Part shown: positions 49,293-58,526 of the stretch, piece by piece
How positions within the stretch are numbered: position 1 is the first letter of the stretch
How the letters are laid out: each line of letters begins with the position of its first letter
Source: Roseateles oligotrophus
GTDB taxonomy: Bacteria > Pseudomonadota > Gammaproteobacteria > Burkholderiales > Burkholderiaceae_C
Reading direction: 5' to 3'
Assembly (NCBI RefSeq): GCF_025717515.1
Contig: NZ_JAJIRN010000007.1
Span: forward strand, 124,001 to 188,000
DNA length: 64,000 nt
Made by a program: the position numbers and the translations under genes
Notes under the pieces: generated by a model
The model's database searches: none
What the model saw: only the letters and a program-made list of their open reading frames with translations
Told to the model about the DNA's origin: nothing

Positions 49293-52200
49293 ATGATGGA
49301 ATCAAATCGATTGGGTGTTTCCGGGCGCATCGCCGCCTTCTTCCAGGCCGCGCAGATCACGCCCTTGCTGGCCTTGCTGGCCTTGCTGCTGGGCGTCTTC
49401 GCGGTGCTGGTCACGCCGCGCGAGGAAGAGCCGCAGATCAATGTCACGATGGCCAATGTGCTGATCGCCTTCCCCGGCGCTGGCGTCGCTAATGTGGAGC
49501 AGATGGTCGCCACGCCGGCCGAGCAGGTGTTGTCGCAGATCGCCGGGGTCGAGCATGTGATGTCGGTCTCGCGGCCGGGCATGGCGATCCTGACGGTGCA
49601 ATTCAAGGTCGGCGTGCCGCGCACCGAGGCGCTGGTGCGTCTCTATGACACCGTCAATTCCAACGCGGACTGGCTGCCCCAAGGCCTCGGCGTGCAGCCG
49701 CCGCTGATCAAACCGCGCGGCATCGACGATGTGCCCATCGTCAGCCTGACGCTGTTCAGCAAGAACCCCGAGATCGGCGCTTATGCGCTGGAGCGGGTGG
49801 CCCACAGCATGGAGATCGAACTCAAGCGCGTGCCCGGCACACGCGAGGTCAGCAGCATCGGCGGCCCCGGCCGGGCCATCACGATCGCGGTCGACCCGGC
49901 GCGGCTGAACGCTGCGGGCCTGACGATAGCCGACTTGCGCCAGTCCCTGCGCTCCGCCAATGCCGGCATGCCCCTGGGCGACTTGCTCGGTGCCAACCAG
50001 ACGCTGGCCTTGGAAGCCGGGCCGTTTCTGCGTTCGGCCCAGGAGGTCGGAGAGTTGGTGGTCGGCATGCGCGATGCCAAACCGATACAGCTGCGCGATC
50101 TGGCCCAGATCAACGACGGACCCATCACGGCCTCGCGTTATGTCTGGCATGGTCTGGGCAAAGCGGCGGGTGCTGATGGCGGCGGCGACTATCCGGCCAT
50201 CACGCTCGCGATCACCAAGAAGGCGGGTGAAAACGCGATCGATGTCGCCAATGCGGTGATGGCGCGGGTCGCGGATCTGCGCAACACCGTCATTCCGGCG
50301 GAGATTGAGGTTAGCGAGACCCGCAACTACGGCAGCAGCGCCAACGACAAGGCCATCAAGCTGATCCAGAAGCTGCTGTTCGCGACCTCGGCCGTGGTTG
50401 CCCTGGTCTTCATCGCGCTGGGCCGGCGCGAAGCGGCCATCGTCGGCGCGGCGGTGATCCTGACGCTGACCGTCACCTTGTTCGCCAGCTGGGCCTGGGG
50501 CTTCACGCTGAACCGGGTGTCGCTGTTTGCGCTGATTTTCTCGATCGGCATTCTGGTCGATGACGCCATCGTGGTGGTCGAGAACATCCATCGCCATCAG
50601 CAGTTATTCCCCGGCCGGGCCCTGAAGGACATCATTCCCGGTGCTGTGGATGAGGTCGGCGGGCCGACCATTCTGGCCACGCTGACCGTCATCGCGGCGC
50701 TGCTGCCGATGGCCTTTGTGTCCGGCCTGATGGGCCCGTACATGAGCCCGATTCCAATCAATGCCAGCATGGGCATGCTGCTGTCGCTGGCGATCGCCTT
50801 CATTGTCACGCCCTGGCTGGCGCGGATCTGGATGAAGGCTCATCCGCCCGGCAAGGCCGTCACAGCCGCCCCCGGCAAGGCGCCCGACTCGGAGGGCTTG
50901 CATGGCCTGAGCGCCAAGCTGGCGCCCTTGTTCGAGCGGATTTTCAAGCCGCTGCTGGACGCCCAGCGCGGCCAGCGCAGCCGTCGTTGGCTGGGTTTGG
51001 GCCTGGCCGCCTTGATCGGCTTTTCATTGCTGCTGCCGGCGCTCGGACTGGTGCGGCTGAAGATGCTGCCGTTTGACAACAAGTCCGAATTCCAGCTCGT
51101 CGTCGACATGCCGGCCGGCACGCCGCTGGAGCAGACCGCCGCGGTGATGCGCGAGCTCGGCGCCTATCTCGCCGAGGTGCCCGAGGTGGTTCACTACCAG
51201 GCCTATGTGGGCAGCGCCTCGCCGATCAACTTCAACGGACTTGTGCGTCAGTACTATCTGCGCGCGGGGCCGGAGCAGGGCGACATCCAGGTCAACCTGG
51301 TCGACAAGCACCAGCGCAACGAACAAAGCCATGCCATTGCGACGCGGCTGCGGCCCGCGCTGCAGCAAATCGGCCGCCGCCATGGCGCCAACGTCAAGGT
51401 CGTCGAGGTGCCGCCCGGGCCGCCGGTGCTGTCGCCCATCGTCGCCGAAATCTATGGGCCGGAAAGCGCCGGTCGCCAGCAGATGGCGGCCCGGGTGCGC
51501 GCGCTGTTCGAGCGCAGCGAGGGCCTGGTTGATGTGGACGACAGCAGCATCGCGGCCGCCCCCCGCAAGGTCTTGCTGGTGGACCGCCGCAAGGCCGCCC
51601 TGGCAGGGGTCACGCAAGAGGCGATCGTGACCACGCTGCGTACGGGGCTGGCCGGCGAGGCCGTCACCTATCTGCATGATCAGAGCAAATACCCGGCCGC
51701 CGTGCGGCTGCAACTGCCGGCCACGGCGCAAGGCGATTTGAACGCGCTGCTGTCGCTGACGGTGCGCTCGGACAAGGGCCGCTTGCTGCCGATCAAGGAA
51801 CTCGTCACGATCAGCGACACGCTGCGCGAACAGCCCATCCATCACAAGGATTTGCTGCCGGTGAATTACGTCTTTGCCGACATGGCGGGTAAGGTCGACA
51901 GCCCGCTTTACGGCATGTTCGCGATGCGCAAGGGCCTGGCCGATATCGTCACGCCCGGTGGCGGCCGGCTGCTTGAATACTTCATCAGCCAGCCCAACGA
52001 CGCCTACCGCGACTACGCGATCAAATGGGACGGCGAATGGCAGATCACCTTCGAGACCTTCCGCGATATGGGCTTGGCCTATGCGGTTGGGTTGGTGCTG
52101 ATCTATCTGCTGGTGGTGGCGCAGTTCGGCTCCTACCTGACGCCGCTGATCATCATGGCGCCGATCCCGCTGACCATCATCGGCGTGATGCCTGGCCATG

Positions 52201-52607
52201 CCTTGCTGGGCGCGCAGTACACGGCCACCAGCATGATTGGCATGATCGCGCTGGCCGGCATCATCGTGCGCAACTCCATCCTGCTGGTCGACTTCATCAA
52301 TCTGCAATTGCGCAATGGCATGCCGTTTGAGCGCGCCATCGTCAACTCGGCGATCACCCGTGCGCAACCGATCATGCTGACCGGGCTGGCCGCGATGTTG
52401 GGCGCCTTCTTCATCCTCGATGACCCGATCTTCAACGGCCTGGCGATCTCGCTGATCTTCGGCATCTTCGTGTCCACCGTGCTGACCCTGGTGGTGATTC
52501 CTCTGCTGTACTTCATCGCCTACCGCCATCGCCTCGACGCGCTGATCGATGGCGACAGTTCTTCCACACCCACCTCTTCTTCTCCCTCTTCACCTCAAGG
52601 AAATTGA
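49293..52607 (+). CDS. RND efflux pump, AcrB/HAE family
   Basis: Proton-driven inner-membrane efflux pump of 1104 residues, full length. N-terminal TM1 (PLLALLALLLGVFAVLVTP), FPGAGVANVEQMVATPAE at the porter domain, the TM4 proton-relay GILVDDAIVVVEN with paired Asp near residue 421, and the C-terminal GMIALAGIIVRNSILLVDF are all present. It follows the adaptor by 6 bp. Export substrate is unknown; ArsR control suggests a metal, thiol-reactive or oxidising stress. Confidence 0.95.
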   Translation: MMESNRLGVSGRIAAFFQAAQITPLLALLALLLGVFAVLVTPREEEPQINVTMANVLIAFPGAGVANVEQMVATPAEQVLSQIAGVEHVMSVSRPGMAILTVQFKVGVPRTEALVRLYDTVNSNADWLPQGLGVQPPLIKPRGIDDVPIVSLTLFSKNPEIGAYALERVAHSMEIELKRVPGTREVSSIGGPGRAITIAVDPARLNAAGLTIADLRQSLRSANAGMPLGDLLGANQTLALEAGPFLRSAQEVGELVVGMRDAKPIQLRDLAQINDGPITASRYVWHGLGKAAGADGGGDYPAITLAITKKAGENAIDVANAVMARVADLRNTVIPAEIEVSETRNYGSSANDKAIKLIQKLLFATSAVVALVFIALGRREAAIVGAAVILTLTVTLFASWAWGFTLNRVSLFALIFSIGILVDDAIVVVENIHRHQQLFPGRALKDIIPGAVDEVGGPTILATLTVIAALLPMAFVSGLMGPYMSPIPINASMGMLLSLAIAFIVTPWLARIWMKAHPPGKAVTAAPGKAPDSEGLHGLSAKLAPLFERIFKPLLDAQRGQRSRRWLGLGLAALIGFSLLLPALGLVRLKMLPFDNKSEFQLVVDMPAGTPLEQTAAVMRELGAYLAEVPEVVHYQAYVGSASPINFNGLVRQYYLRAGPEQGDIQVNLVDKHQRNEQSHAIATRLRPALQQIGRRHGANVKVVEVPPGPPVLSPIVAEIYGPESAGRQQMAARVRALFERSEGLVDVDDSSIAAAPRKVLLVDRRKAALAGVTQEAIVTTLRTGLAGEAVTYLHDQSKYPAAVRLQLPATAQGDLNALLSLTVRSDKGRLLPIKELVTISDTLREQPIHHKDLLPVNYVFADMAGKVDSPLYGMFAMRKGLADIVTPGGGRLLEYFISQPNDAYRDYAIKWDGEWQITFETFRDMGLAYAVGLVLIYLLVVAQFGSYLTPLIIMAPIPLTIIGVMPGHALLGAQYTATSMIGMIALAGIIVRNSILLVDFINLQLRNGMPFERAIVNSAITRAQPIMLTGLAAMLGAFFILDDPIFNGLAISLIFGIFVSTVLTLVVIPLLYFIAYRHRLDALIDGDSSSTPTSSSPSSPQGN

Positions 52608-52608
52608 C

Positions 52609-52818
52609 ATGAGCTCTTGGCAAATCGTACGCGTCGTCGCAGGCGCTTTCATTCTGTTGTCGCTCGCCCTGGGCGTGCCCGGCAGCCCGCTCTTCGTCTC
52701 GCAATGGTGGCTGGCCTTCACCGCCTTCGTCGGCCTCAACCTGCTGCAAAGCGGCATCACGCGCTGGTGCATGATGGAGACGCTGCTGCGCAAGCTGGGC
52801 GCACGCCCCGGGGCTTGA
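52609..52818 (+). CDS. DUF2892 (YgaP-like) small membrane protein
   Basis: Protein of 69 residues with two predicted membrane helices (VAGAFILLSLALGV and WWLAFTAFVGLNLLQSGI) and the ITRWCMMETLLRKLG tail typical of DUF2892. It starts one base after the RND stop, with AAGGA 7-8 bases upstream, and so belongs to the efflux operon. The same domain is fused to rhodanese in YgaP and often travels with ArsR-type thiol regulators, hinting at sulfur or thiol stress (inference). Confidence 0.88.
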   Translation: MSSWQIVRVVAGAFILLSLALGVPGSPLFVSQWWLAFTAFVGLNLLQSGITRWCMMETLLRKLGARPGA

Positions 52819-52831
52819 AGCCGGTCTTTGC

Positions 52832-53644
52832 TCACGCCCCGAAAAAAGCCTCCAGCAAGCCCAGATAGACCGCCACGCGGGTGCTCAGCAAGGGATTGCT
52901 TTCTGCGTTCAGCAGCAGCTCCGTGGTGATCACCGGTGTGCAGCCGCGTTTGCGGGCCAGCAGTTCGTCGATCGAGCCGTCCGCCGAATCGACAATCATG
53001 CCGCCATCCAGGCTCTCGCCGAAGCGGGTCTCGCCCTGCATCACCAAGGGCAGCGGGCAACGCTGCAGATAGGCCGCCACCCGCTGCGTGATCGGATGGG
53101 TGGCGGCGCCCGGCCCGGCCACGTAGAAATAGGACCCCTGCGCTTCAAAGCGGTAATCAGGCGCCTCGTAGACCGGATCTTCGTGCAGGTCCAGGACCGC
53201 CGCAGCCGGCGCCAGATCGGCCCGCTCCATCAGCCAGGCCGTGATGGCCTTGGCCTCGGGGCAGATGGCTGCCTCCGAGCGACCCAGCCAATGCTCGCTA
53301 TCGGACACGCTTTGACCGGCCGGACCATAGCGCTGATGCTGCTGATAGCCCCAGGGATTGAGCAGCGGCAGCAGCAGGATGGGGCGCGTCGAGGCGTGAG
53401 CGATGAGGCGGTCGACATGCTCGGCCAAGGCGATCGCACCGGCCGGTTCGCGCCCGTGGATGCCGGCGATCAGCACCGTTTTCGCCTTGGCCCCGCTGGC
53501 ATAGGCATGGATGGGCAGCGGCGCGCCGCTGTCCAGCGCCTGCTCGGCAATCTGATGCCTGGTCCAACCGGCCTCGACCAGGCGCTCATAGGCGGCGAGC
53601 AGTTCGGCCACGGTGGGGCGGCCGTCCTTGGCCAGCGGCCTCAT
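52832..53644 (-). CDS. M14-type zinc carboxypeptidase/deacylase-like protein
   Basis: Protein of 270 residues related to M14 metallopeptidases and aspartoacylase/succinylglutamate desuccinylase-like enzymes. Zinc ligands are likely His63 and Glu66 (AGIHGREPAG) and His154 (LDLHEDP); Glu242 (ITTELLLN) matches the catalytic Glu. No signal peptide. It lies 28 bp after the hydratase/dehydrogenase gene and is the last gene of the beta-oxidation operon, where an amide- or peptide-cleaving enzyme is unexpected. Substrate unknown. Confidence 0.78.
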   Translation of the reverse strand: MRPLAKDGRPTVAELLAAYERLVEAGWTRHQIAEQALDSGAPLPIHAYASGAKAKTVLIAGIHGREPAGAIALAEHVDRLIAHASTRPILLLPLLNPWGYQQHQRYGPAGQSVSDSEHWLGRSEAAICPEAKAITAWLMERADLAPAAAVLDLHEDPVYEAPDYRFEAQGSYFYVAGPGAATHPITQRVAAYLQRCPLPLVMQGETRFGESLDGGMIVDSADGSIDELLARKRGCTPVITTELLLNAESNPLLSTRVAVYLGLLEAFFGA

Positions 53645-53672
53645 GATTTTCTTCTCATCAATGTCGGCCTTC

Positions 53673-55808
53673 TCAATCGCTGAAATTAGTCGCCTGCGCA
53701 GCCTTCACGCGAACGATTTCGGCGGGCTTGAATCGATCACCAAAGGCCGCCGCCAGTTGTTCGCTGCGCTGGATAAAGCGCGGCAGGCCCATCGCATTGA
53801 TGAACTGCAGCGCGCCGCCCTGGAAAGGCGCAAAGCCCCAGCCAAAGATCGACCCGATATTGGCATCCGCCACCGAGCGCAACACGCCTTCCTCCAGGCA
53901 ACGCGCCGCCTCATTGGCCTGCGCGAACATCAGCCGGTCCATCAACTCGGCCTGCTCCGCTTGGCTAGCGGCCAGCGGGTAATGTTCGGCCAAGCCGGGC
54001 CACAGGGTCTTGTCGCCTTCGCGGTAGTCATAGAAGCCCAGTCCGGCCTTCTTGCCGATGCGGCCGAGCGCGCACATCTGCCGCAGCACGCTCTCACCGG
54101 GATGTTCGACATAACTTTGACCTTCCGCGGCCAGATCCTTGCGGGTCTGGTCGGCCACATGCAGGCCCAGGCTCAGCGACACCTCATCCTGCAGGGCCAG
54201 GGGCGGCATGGGCATGCCGGCCTGCAAGCCCGCTTGCTCAATGGCCCTGGGGTGCACGCCTTCCTTGAGCATGGCCAGGCCTTCCATTACATAGGTGGCG
54301 AAGACCCGCGAGGTATAGAAACCGCGGCTGTCGTTGACGACGATGGGCGTCTTGCCGATTTGCAGCACGAAGTCGAAGCTCCGCGCCAGGGTTTCGTCCG
54401 AGGTCTGCGCACCGACGATGATTTCCACCAAGGGCATCTTGTCCACCGGCGAAAAGAAATGCAGGCCGATGAAGTTCGCCGGCCGGCTGCTCGCCCGCGC
54501 CAGCCCGCTGATCGGCAGCGTCGAGGTGTTGGAGGCAAAGACCGCATCGGCGCTGATCACGGCCTCGGCCTGTTGCGTCACCTCGGCCTTGACCGCCCGG
54601 TCCTCGAAGACCGCCTCGATGAGCAGATCACAGCCGGCCAGCTTCGCGTAATCGGTGGTCGGCGTGATCAAGGCCAGCAGCGCCTCGCGCTTCTCGGGCG
54701 TGCTGCGGCCCTTTTTGACGGCCTTGTCGAGCAGGCCTTGGGAATAGGCCAGGCCGCGCAAGGCGGCGGCCTGCGTGCTGTCCAGCAGCACGACTTCGAT
54801 GCCGGCCTTGGCAGCCGCATAGGCAATACCTGCTCCCATCATGCCGGCGCCCAAAATCCCCAGCTTGCCGACCTTGGTGGTGGCAAAACCAGCGGGGCGC
54901 GACTGGCCCTTTTTGATGGCGGCCAATTGATACCAGAGCGTGCCGATCAGATTGCGCGACTCGGGGCTGATCGCGCAGGCGGCAAAGTAGCGTGACTCGA
55001 TCGCGAGGGCCGCGTCGAAACCGACCACGCCGCCTTCGAACACCGAGCTCATGATGTGGGTGACGGCCGGATAGTTGCCGAAGCTCTTGGCGCTGGCCAT
55101 CGAGGGCGCGACCGCGAACAGCTGTGCCGCGGCCGGCGTGCGCGAGTCGCCGCCGGGGTAGCGGAACTTGGGTAGGTCCCAGGGCTGCTTGGGGCGCGGG
55201 TTGGCCAGGCACCAGGCCCTGGCTTGCTGCAATGCTTCGTCCTTGCTGGCCGCCAATTGGTTGACCAAGCCGCTGGCCAAGGCCTGGGCAGCGCGGACCT
55301 CGGTGCCCTCGGCCATCCATTGCAAGGCCTGCTGCATGCCGACCAAACGCGGCATCCGCACGGTGCCGCCGCCACCGGGCAAGAGGCCCAGCTTGACCTC
55401 GGGCAGCCCGAGCTGGGCCTTGCCGTCATCGACAACGATGCGCCAATGGCAGCCCATCGCGATCTCCAGGCCGCCGCCCAGACACATGCCGTGAATCGCG
55501 GCCACCACCGGCTTGCCGCATAGCTCGAGCCGGCGGATGAAGGCCTTCAGCTGCATCGATTCATCGAAGGCTTCTTGCGCGCTGCCGATGGCCCAGAGCC
55601 TGTCCACATCGGCGCCGGCCAGAAAGTCCTTCTTGGCCGAAGTCAGGATCAGGCCCTTGATGGCCGGGTCGGCCTCCAGGCGGTCGACGATTTCGGCCAG
55701 CGGGCCGGCCATCGCCTCATTGAGGATATTCATCGGCCGGCCGGCCGAGTCCATGGTGGCGACGAGGATGCCGTCGTCGCCGAGCAGGGTCGTGATGTCT
55801 GAAGTCAT
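53673..55808 (-). CDS. Enoyl-CoA hydratase/3-hydroxyacyl-CoA dehydrogenase (FadB/FadJ-like)
   Basis: Bifunctional beta-oxidation enzyme of 711 residues. The hydratase domain (1-190) carries catalytic Glu115 (GLEIAMGC) and Glu137 (GLPEVKLG). The dehydrogenase domain has the NAD motif GAGMMGAG (320-327) and catalytic His450/Glu462 ([14 protein letters not shown]), followed by tandem C-terminal helical domains. ATG at 55808 is preferred to the extension at 55883, which would overlap thiolase. Lies 14 bp after the thiolase gene. Confidence 0.94.
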   Translation of the reverse strand: MTSDITTLLGDDGILVATMDSAGRPMNILNEAMAGPLAEIVDRLEADPAIKGLILTSAKKDFLAGADVDRLWAIGSAQEAFDESMQLKAFIRRLELCGKPVVAAIHGMCLGGGLEIAMGCHWRIVVDDGKAQLGLPEVKLGLLPGGGGTVRMPRLVGMQQALQWMAEGTEVRAAQALASGLVNQLAASKDEALQQARAWCLANPRPKQPWDLPKFRYPGGDSRTPAAAQLFAVAPSMASAKSFGNYPAVTHIMSSVFEGGVVGFDAALAIESRYFAACAISPESRNLIGTLWYQLAAIKKGQSRPAGFATTKVGKLGILGAGMMGAGIAYAAAKAGIEVVLLDSTQAAALRGLAYSQGLLDKAVKKGRSTPEKREALLALITPTTDYAKLAGCDLLIEAVFEDRAVKAEVTQQAEAVISADAVFASNTSTLPISGLARASSRPANFIGLHFFSPVDKMPLVEIIVGAQTSDETLARSFDFVLQIGKTPIVVNDSRGFYTSRVFATYVMEGLAMLKEGVHPRAIEQAGLQAGMPMPPLALQDEVSLSLGLHVADQTRKDLAAEGQSYVEHPGESVLRQMCALGRIGKKAGLGFYDYREGDKTLWPGLAEHYPLAASQAEQAELMDRLMFAQANEAARCLEEGVLRSVADANIGSIFGWGFAPFQGGALQFINAMGLPRFIQRSEQLAAAFGDRFKPAEIVRVKAAQATNFSD

Positions 55809-55822
55809 GTCGATGGCCTCCG

Positions 55823-57028
55823 TCAAACTCGTTCGATGATGGTCGCGATACCCATGCCGCCGCCGACGCACAGCGTCGCGCAACCGGTGGAGAGATCGCG
55901 CCGCTCCAACTCGTCGAGCAGGGTGCCGAGGATGATGGAACCGGTGGCACCGAGCGGGTGACCCATCGCAATTGCGCCGCCATTGACGTTGACCCGCTCG
56001 AGGTCAAGGCCCAGATCACGCGCCGTCTGCAGCGGCACGACGGCGAAGGCCTCGTTGATCTCCCACAGGTCGATGTCGGCCGCCACCATGCCGGCGCGGG
56101 CCAGCGCTTTGCGGCAGGCCGGCGTGGGGCCGGTCAACATGATGGTCGGCTCCGAGCCGACCACCGCCATGGCGCGAATCACCGCGCGGGGCTTCAGCCC
56201 GGCCTTGGTGCCGCCGGCGGCGTTGCCCATCAGCATCAGCGCCGCGCCGTCCACGATGCCCGAAGAATTGCCGGCATGGTGGACATGGTTGATGCGCTCG
56301 ACGGTGGTGTATTTCCTCAGAGCGGTGGCATCAAAACCCATGCCGCCCATCATGGCGAAGGAGGGCTCCAGCTTGGCCAATGTGGCCGGCGTGGTGTCAG
56401 GGCGAATGGTCTCGTCTTCGGCCAGCATCAGCAGGCCGGCGATGTCGTACACCGCTTGCACCGAGCGGCCGAAGTAGCCGGCGGCGCGGGCGGCTGCGGC
56501 CAGCCGATGCGAGCGGGCCGCAAAAGCATCGACCGCGGCGCGGTCAAAACCGGCCAGCGTGGCGATCAGATCGGCGCCGACGCCTTGCGGCACGAAGCCG
56601 AGTTTCTGGTTGATGCGCGGGTCCATGAACCAGGCGCCGCCGTCGCTGCCCATCGCCCAGCGGCTCATCGATTCGACCCCTCCGCCGACGACCAGATCCT
56701 CGAAACCGCTGGCCACCTTGGCCGCCGCCAGATTGACCGACTCCAGGCCCGAGGCGCAAAAACGCGACTGTGTCATGCCGGCCACCGACTGCGCCCAATC
56801 GGCGTCGAGCACGGCGGTGCGGGCGATATCGGCGCCTTGCTCGCCCAACGGCGTCACGCAGCCGAGCACCAGGTCGTCGACCATTGCGGTGTCCAGCTCA
56901 TTGCGCCGCTGCAGCGCTTTGAGCAAACCGCGCAGCAGCCAGACCGGCGTGGCTTGGTGCAGGCCGCCGTCTTTTTTGCCCTTGCCACGCGGCGTGCGCA
57001 GATGGTCGTAGATGAAGGCTTGGTTCAT
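55823..57028 (-). CDS. Acetyl-CoA C-acyltransferase (3-ketoacyl-CoA thiolase)
   Basis: Thiolase of 401 residues that cleaves 3-ketoacyl-CoA. Nucleophile Cys91 ([10 protein letters not shown]), His357 ([14 protein letters not shown]) and second Cys387 (LCVGGGMG) are all present. Together with the following hydratase/dehydrogenase it makes the trifunctional beta-oxidation set; the acyl-CoA dehydrogenase lies 34 bp upstream. Confidence 0.95.
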   Translation of the reverse strand: MNQAFIYDHLRTPRGKGKKDGGLHQATPVWLLRGLLKALQRRNELDTAMVDDLVLGCVTPLGEQGADIARTAVLDADWAQSVAGMTQSRFCASGLESVNLAAAKVASGFEDLVVGGGVESMSRWAMGSDGGAWFMDPRINQKLGFVPQGVGADLIATLAGFDRAAVDAFAARSHRLAAAARAAGYFGRSVQAVYDIAGLLMLAEDETIRPDTTPATLAKLEPSFAMMGGMGFDATALRKYTTVERINHVHHAGNSSGIVDGAALMLMGNAAGGTKAGLKPRAVIRAMAVVGSEPTIMLTGPTPACRKALARAGMVAADIDLWEINEAFAVVPLQTARDLGLDLERVNVNGGAIAMGHPLGATGSIILGTLLDELERRDLSTGCATLCVGGGMGIATIIERV

Positions 57029-57062
57029 GGCTTTTTTTCACCCTGTAGATTCGCGGAAGCTC

Positions 57063-58241
57063 TCACATATAACGGGAGGCGAGTTCTTTCATGATCTCAT
57101 TGGTGCCGCCGTAAATGCGCTGCACGCGCGCGTCGGCATACAGCTCGGCGATCGGGTACTCCATCATGTAGCCATAGCCGCCAAACAGCTGCAGGCATTC
57201 GTCCATCACCTTGCATTGCAGATCGGTCACCCAGGCCTTGACCAAGGCGGCCCGGGCGGGGTCCAGCGTGCCGCTCAAATGCGCCGTCATGCAGGCGTCG
57301 ACAAAGGTACGCGCGGCCAGCACATGGGACTGCACCTCGGCGAGCTTGAAGCGGGTGTTCTGAAAGTTCCAGATCGGCTGGCCAAAGGCCATCCTCTGCT
57401 TGGTATAGGCCAAGGTATCGGCCAAGGCGCGCTCCATCGCGCCGATCGCGCTGACGGCGATGATCAGCCGCTCCTGCGGCAGCTCCTGCATCAGCTGTAT
57501 GAAGCCCTGGCCCTCCTGGCCGTTTTCGCCGCCTAACAGGTTCTCCACCGGCACCCGCAGCTCATCAAAGAAAAGCTCCGAGGTGTCTTGCGCCTTCATG
57601 CCGATTTTTTCAAGATTGCGGCCGCGCTGGTAGCCGGGGCGCAATTTGCCGTCGGCGTCTTCCACCTCGACGACCAGCAGCGAGATGCCTTTGGCGCCTT
57701 GCGCCTTGTCGGTCTTGCAGACGACGATGAGCAGATTGGCCGTTTGCCCATTGGTGATGAAGACCTTCTGGCCCGACAAGACATAGTGATCGCCGTCGCG
57801 GCGGGCCAGCGTTCGCACGCTTTGCAGGTCGCTGCCGGTGCCGGGTTCGGTCATCGCGATGGCGCCGATCAACTCTCCGGTCGCCATCTTCGGCAGCCAG
57901 CGCTGCTTTTGCGCCTCGTTGCCGTGATGCAGGATATAGGGCGCCACGATGGCCGAATGCAGGCCGCCGCCAAAGCCCGACAAGTTGGCCCGACCCTGTT
58001 CCATCAGCATCACCGCGTCATGGCCGAAGTCGCCGCCGGCGCCGCCATAGGCCTCGGGCATGGACATGCACAGCAGGCCCTGGCGGCCGGCCTCGCGCCA
58101 GGCCTCCGCGCCCATCACGCCGGCGGCGCGGAACTCGGCCGCACGCGGCACCCAACGCTCGCGGAAAAAGCGCGCCGCCGATTCCTGCAGCATGCGGTGT
58201 TCTTCGGTGATCCAAGCGGACGGAAAGAGTTCGATGGCCAT
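57063..58241 (-). CDS. Acyl-CoA dehydrogenase
   Basis: FAD enzyme of 392 residues catalysing the first step of beta-oxidation. FAD/substrate motifs IAMTEPGTGSDLQ and FITNG are present, and the C-terminal RIYGGTNEIMKELASR is typical. The medium-chain catalytic Glu position in IYEGT is Gly378 here, so the base is probably Glu270 in the IGAMERALADT helix, as in long-chain-type dehydrogenases (inference). Start ATG at 58241 (MAIELFPSAW); first gene of the beta-oxidation operon. Confidence 0.94.
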   Translation of the reverse strand: MAIELFPSAWITEEHRMLQESAARFFRERWVPRAAEFRAAGVMGAEAWREAGRQGLLCMSMPEAYGGAGGDFGHDAVMLMEQGRANLSGFGGGLHSAIVAPYILHHGNEAQKQRWLPKMATGELIGAIAMTEPGTGSDLQSVRTLARRDGDHYVLSGQKVFITNGQTANLLIVVCKTDKAQGAKGISLLVVEVEDADGKLRPGYQRGRNLEKIGMKAQDTSELFFDELRVPVENLLGGENGQEGQGFIQLMQELPQERLIIAVSAIGAMERALADTLAYTKQRMAFGQPIWNFQNTRFKLAEVQSHVLAARTFVDACMTAHLSGTLDPARAALVKAWVTDLQCKVMDECLQLFGGYGYMMEYPIAELYADARVQRIYGGTNEIMKELASRYM

Positions 58242-58371
58242 GATGATGCTGCCCTGGTTCGGGGTTGATGGGGTCGCTGCAAATTGTCTGTGCATGCTAA
58301 AGCGTTCTGCTTGCGCTTTGGCAGGACTTGATAACTTCGAGTTGCCGACCTCCGCGCAGTTCTAGCCGACG

Positions 58372-58388
58372 TATCTGAATTCAGGATA
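58372..58388. promoter_or_regulatory. Palindrome in the promoter region between acyl-CoA dehydrogenase and TonB receptor
   Basis: CTGAATTCAG (58375-58384) is a perfect 10-bp palindrome framed by TATC (58372-58375) and GATA (58385-58388). It lies in the 285-bp divergent gap, which otherwise shows no gene. A regulator site for the TonB receptor or the beta-oxidation operon is possible; nothing identifies the protein. Confidence 0.35.
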
Positions 58389-58526
58389 TTTCCTCGGACA
58401 TAAGTGATACGAAGCCGCATCGCTCTGTCCTTACATTGAATCCACCCGGCGGAACTCACAAGCGGTTCAGCAGTGGCGAGGACTTCTCGCCCAAGCGCTG
58501 CCGGTCAATATAAAAACGGACATTCC

